Shown one piece after another: positions 47,640 to 53,600 of a DNA stretch of 64,000 nt. Below the pieces are notes generated by a model. It searched no databases, was not told the origin of the DNA, and saw only the letters and a list, made by a program, of their open reading frames with translations. The DNA lies in contig OY741275.1 in assembly GCA_963514095.1 (NCBI GenBank), positions 27,222,554 through 27,286,553 on the forward strand, written 5' to 3'. Both the position numbers and the translations under genes were made by a program. Source of the DNA: Eutrigla gurnardus. Taxonomy: Eukaryota; Chordata; Actinopteri; Perciformes; Triglidae. The stretch's first letter is position 1; every line of letters starts with the position of its first letter.

Positions 47640-50600
47640 TCATACATCAACCTCGTAGAGTATATCGTGTATTACTATAATTATATCTCCGTAGAACTTT
47701 GAATTATCAGTGTATTGGACAGAAAGTGTTGGGGGTATTTTCATCGTTACGTCATGGAAATGAATCATCGACTGAAGGTTTGACGGAGAAACTCACTCAT
47801 CGGGAAGATCACGTGTTAAAGAACATTTATCACAATTTCACGACATTCAGTCCAGTTTTTACACATCGTACCGGTTTACCGGACGGTTTGATCCCGGTCC
47901 GTTTGGTGCGAGTTCCTCCGGCGGCCTGCAGGCGACTCGTAGGAGCCGGTCTCCGTGAGTCGTTTGGCTAATTTCTAAACGCCAGCAGAGCAGCAGCGAA
48001 ACATTAGATCTGTAATTACAAGAAGCAGCGTTTCCCTCTGGAGGAGCTTCCCCGGAAATCAATGTCCTCCTCTTGTTTTGGTGGGAAGCCACATCGCCGT
48101 GACACCTACCGGTCCACCGCCAGGGAGTCTGGGACGTCGGTAAGGGAACGCCGCTGCACTCCCCGGGGGGGCCGACGCAAACCTCCCGAGGTGTTTATTG
48201 TTTCATGTTTCTGAAGCGACTCCTCGCCGGCCGCAGACATGGCCTCCTCAGCACGGGTGAGTGGGCTGTTCCAGCTGTGTGTGTGTGTGTGGGGGGGGGG
48301 GGGGTCACCGGAAGAGCCCGACCACAGACTGTCCGCCTGCAGACCAACCAAAACCTGTTTACACAAGCGCCTCCCGCCCGTGTTTACAGCCAGCACACAT
48401 TCTTGTTTTACCGCGTCTAAACTCCTCCGACTCCGTTTATTTTGCTTCACTTGAACTGTGAGTGTCGGGGGGGTGTTACACCGGGTCAGGGGGGGCGATG
48501 GAAACGCTGTCCTTACACGCTGCGTCTTCCGCTAAAAAAAAGGAAAAGAACAAGAAAGCGGTTGCCGGAGGAAGAGCACCTTATTGGACCGGATCCCATC
48601 AGACCCACAGACAAAAAACCCCGGACAGGAAGTGTCTCAAAGGCGGGGGTGGGGGGGGGGATTACACTGGGCATGCTGGGAAAGAGCTTTCTGGAGGATA
48701 AAAGCGTAGAAAAGAAAAAAAGGGAAGTAGGAGCGACGGAGAGGGAGAGGGGGGCAGAGAAAGCTGGCGGACGGGCGTTGGTTAATCCCCTAAAGCATCC
48801 ATATATTGCCTCCTCCTCCTCTCCCGATGCTTGTAAACGGTGAGGAATGTAACATGTTGTCTTTGTGTGTGTGTGTGTGTGTGTGATTTATATGCGTTGC
48901 CCAAAGCGCCACCATGCTTTGAAGCGGAGAAACGAGCAGATATCAGAATCGTCTCGTTTCAGCCTGATTTATGTTTCATAACCACATTAGAGCATCCAAA
49001 AAGGCCGCCGGCGCTCACACACAACACGCTACGGGCTCCTCAGAAAGTTAGTCCTCTACTAATATTAGCCTTTATGACTCGTCTTGTAAAGCATTCACTG
49101 AAATAAACATTTGTCTTGAGATATTCTTTTTCAAAACGAGCCGAGTCTTTCGACTGGTTAAGAATTCCTCTGAACTCCGGACGGATCCGGCTCACAGCTT
49201 CTTTGCTTACTTCCTTCAAGTAAACATTAAATAGAATCCAGGAAACTAATGCATAATTCAGTTTGAAAATAAATGTGGAAAAAAGTATAATAAAGCAATG
49301 GTTATACATGTATATGGTGTTTGTGAACAATGGCTACCAATCAGTGTCCTCGTTAGCACGTAGACGAAGTGTGAATGAGAAAATGGTCCTACTTCTCTCT
49401 GCTGGCCACCAGGGGGCGACTCCTCTCTGATTGTATAGAAGTCTATGAGAAAATGATCCTACTTCTCTCTGCTGGCCACCAGGGGGCGACTCCTCTCTGG
49501 TTGTATAGAAGTCTATGAGAAAATGGTCCTACTTCTCTCTGCTGGCCACCAGGGGGCGACTCCTCTCTGGTTGTATAGAAGTCTATGAGAAAATGGTCCT
49601 ACTTCTCTCTGCTGGCCACCAGGGGGCGACTCCTCTCTGGTTGTATAGAAGTCTATGAGAAAATGGTCCTACTTCTCTCTGCTGGCCACCAGGGGGCGAC
49701 TCCTCTCTGGTTGTATAGAAGTCTATGAGAAAATGGTCCTACTTCTCTCTGCTGGCCACCAGGGGGCGACTCCTCTCTGGTTGTATAGAAGTCTATGAGA
49801 AAATGGTCCTACTTCTCTCTGCTGGCCACCAGGGGGCGACTCCTCTCTGGTTGTATAGAAGTCTATGAGAAAATGGTCCTACTTCTCTCTGCTGGCCACC
49901 AGGGGGCGACTCCTCTCTGGTTGTATAGAAGTCTATGAGAAAATGGTCCTACTTCTCTCTTGATGTATTATCTCAGTAAACATTGTAAACATGAGTTTAT
50001 GGTCTCAATCTCTAGTTTCAAGTCTTCTTCAATCCAGCATGATGTTCATTTAGTACATTATGGTCCATTTAGAGTCCACCAGACCAGAGAGAACAACAGG
50101 TTTAAGGCACTTCAGAATCGGCTTCACTACTCATTCTTTTACACACAGCAAGGCCAAAAAAAAACCTCACTCGGCGTATCTAATCTTTAAATCCGGTCGG
50201 CCAGAGAAGAAAATGAAAGTCCAGATAAGACGGAGAGAGGAAGAGATGTGAGGAGGGAAAGCAGGAGTTTAGGACTTGGACTAAGACCAAGTCAACTTTT
50301 TATAAGAGCAACATGAAGCAATGTGAGTTCTGATCTCTGAAAACCAGATAGTCCCCCTACCCACCCCCCAGCAGGCCTGTTGGGAATATGTGAATATAAA
50401 AAAATGGCTAAAGGACACATGCTGGACATATCAGCCACGCTGCGTAAACCGACTCTAGCGATGCTGAAGCGATAAGTTTGCAAATAGAGTTGGCAGTCAT
50501 TCCGGGACAGAGAGGGTATCGTCCGGCGGCTTCCTGACAGCGTGCGGCTATAGACCCTGACAGGAAAACAAACAACACGGGGACCTGGTCAATAGGTCCT

Positions 50601-53600
50601 TCCTGTAAGCTTGTTGCTGGCAGGTCTTCTCCAGTATCAGGACCAGGCATTATTGATGCCGTTACACAGTGTTACTGTAGGAGACACCTGATAGAGCCCA
50701 TTCCTCCCCAACGCCGAGGACACCAATATGGTCTCTGAGCCCTTAAAGATGAAATCCATGACATGTTTGGAGGCCCAGGGAGCTGGGGGAGGTGTTTCTG
50801 CTATGTATGGCCTCGCAATCCGATCGGCCCTATTTCTTTAAATAGCAAGAGATTTGGGACGATACGAGAACCGAGTCGATGCCAGAATTATGAAGACGTG
50901 AGGGGACTCGTTTTTCTACAGTTCTGCAAGTTCTGGTGGATCAGGATCTGTTTTTTTTTTTGTGAGAAACTTGAGGCGGATCATGAAGGATTAATAATCA
51001 ATTCACACGAACCAGAATGCAAACGGTAATAAAGGAGAGTATGTAGGAATAGATGGGAGTGTTTCTTTACCGTGGTAACAGATTTTGGGTCTAGAATTGT
51101 GGATTTGAACTGATCCGGCTTGTAAATAACTTTTCTGAGTAGAATCCTTCAGCCGTCAGGAGATGGATTCTCTGATTCTTTCAACTGAGGTTGAGGGCCA
51201 AGGAGTTAAACCAAAAAAAAGGGGGCACAGGGGTCTGGCTTCAATGCAGTGATCCCTGCATAACCCTGGTCCCTGAACCCCCCCAGCACGCCCCCCGTGC
51301 CCCCCTCCTCCACCTCTCACCCGGTCTGTGGAACCACGGCAGCGTAAGAGCCTCATTTAGGAGCACAGAGAGAAAGGCAGAAATCTCTTTCTCAGGAAGA
51401 TTAGTGGCCTTGGTCCTTTTAGAGTGGGCCGGTGGACGGGAAGGGACCATGGCAGGGGGGGCTGCTTTAGGACATTTTTCTCTTCCATGCTGGTGGGGGT
51501 TGGGGGGTGGGATGGCCTGCCTTGGAGAGAGCACCCTCCAGGGAAAGACCTCGCGGCCGAGAGCCCAGAGCTCGGATCCTGATCGACTAATCACACCAGA
51601 CTGGTGGACGGTCCGCTTTCATGGGGGTGATTTAACAGCGTATACTCGTTTGAGTAAAGTGAGACGCCGAGTGTTGAGGTGAGGATGTGTATTGTGTTTT
51701 TTTCATCCTCCTTCCATTCATCACAGCGGTGAATAATTATCTGTTTCCAACGCTGAAGAACATCAATCAGCGTCGGGAGTTCGGAAGCTTCCGGACTAAA
51801 CTCTGAGAGAGATGAATTCGATGCGGCTGCTTTCGGCAGAAATAATCCGGCGTTGGCGAACGCGTCTGCTCCACTGGCCTCGTCCAGTCAACGCCGACGT
51901 GAGGGATGATGGGAACTCTCTGGCAAACTTCCCCTAGAATATAATAAGGGCTTTAAAACGAGGAGTTGGCAGATCTGAGATCTGATGCTCGCGGTGTGAA
52001 GGAGGGGGCTTCCATCACAGGTATTCCTTTGAAACCGTAAGATGTTTTACAGTTCTGGTACCTAATCTGGACACATGTTACACTGACATGGCGAAGCACA
52101 AGCTGGCGCAGGCTCGTAAACCCGGGGCCCCGGGAGTCGGGTTGCAGAGGGCCCTCGCCTCGGAGGCTGCCAGACAGATGCAGGCTGTCACACGAAACGC
52201 CGGCGCCCGTTTAAAAGCATTAACGAGGCCAAGAGAGGAGAGTCCCATCACGCCCACTGAACCCCGACCGCTGCGTCCCTGGTCTCGGACCCGGACGCCC
52301 TCCCACCCCACCACCCTGCATGACAAACCTCCGCTAAGCTCTCGTGAAGACGAGTCGGAGATTCACGGGCAGCTGACACGAGGGATTACAGTGAACAACG
52401 TTCTCAGGATGTTTCCTCTCCAGTTACACCACAGTTTTGTTGCCGTTTCACTTTTCAACTTAAATGTTTAAAAGGAAATGAAAGAAGTCCTCGTGTTTTT
52501 TTGGGGGGAAACTTTGCGATCCCATTTCAAACCCAAGTAAAGAAAAAGCAGAGTTGTGTGACATCTTAAGAAGAATGTTTCCAGGCTACTTGATTTATTC
52601 ACATCTGCCCCACATCGTTGTCTCCACATGCATACTAATGAGGCTCCGATAGAAAGAGAGAATCATTACAGTGAAAACAAAAGCAGAGCGTTAACACCAT
52701 CTAATGACAACGTCCTACTTCTGCTGGACCCCGTGTGACGGGGGGCTCCGTGATGGCAGGCCACCAGGCCCTTCATTAAACAGTAAAACCACATGAGTGG
52801 TGTGTTCCTGCAGTGGCCCCCTTCAGATGATGCCAGGGCGGCTTCCTGAGGGGGTTCGGTGTCCACCGGCCGGCTCCACCACCGGCCGTTAGTAATTCAT
52901 AACGCCGGCACCTCGGGGCCCCCGAGCGAGGTCCTCAGACCTCGTTACGAGGAGTTTTCATCACACGCTCGCTAATGCAAACATGAGCTCTCATCTTTTA
53001 ATTATGACTCCTTTATTAGTGGGAATCCTGCACGAACCTCGGCGGCGCCACGCGAGCACCAATGAGCCCTGATGGGTGCAGGACTACGGCTCCTCCCGGT
53101 GCAGGGTTACGAGATCCAACACAGCCTACATAATACACAACGGCCACAACTGTGTAATGACTGAATAATTCATCTGGTGGCACGCACAATACTTTTTCTT
53201 CTTCTTCTTTTGCCGGTTTGAAGCCTCGTGGCCTCTTTGTGGCGGTGCCAGGGAGGGCGCCGTCGAACCCGTCCCAGATTCTCAGCCCACATCCCTGAAC
53301 AATTAATGCACGCAGCTCGACTCGTGGCGGGCCACCAAGCTGCATCATTAAGCAGAGATACCGCTAACGCCACAATGTCCTACGCTAGCTCCTTAGCATT
53401 TCAAAGGTGGCTCCCTCCACCCGGCCCCCTTCACATCCGAGGTTCGCCCTGTCGTCCGCCGCTACGCCAGGCCGCTTTTAGTAATTCATGAAATTTACAC
53501 TCGGGAGGTGAGAACAAGGTCTTTCGACCTCATTATAACATCTCTTCATCACCAATTCTCTGACATCTCCCCCCTCATGTGCTACCAGCTCCTTATGTGA

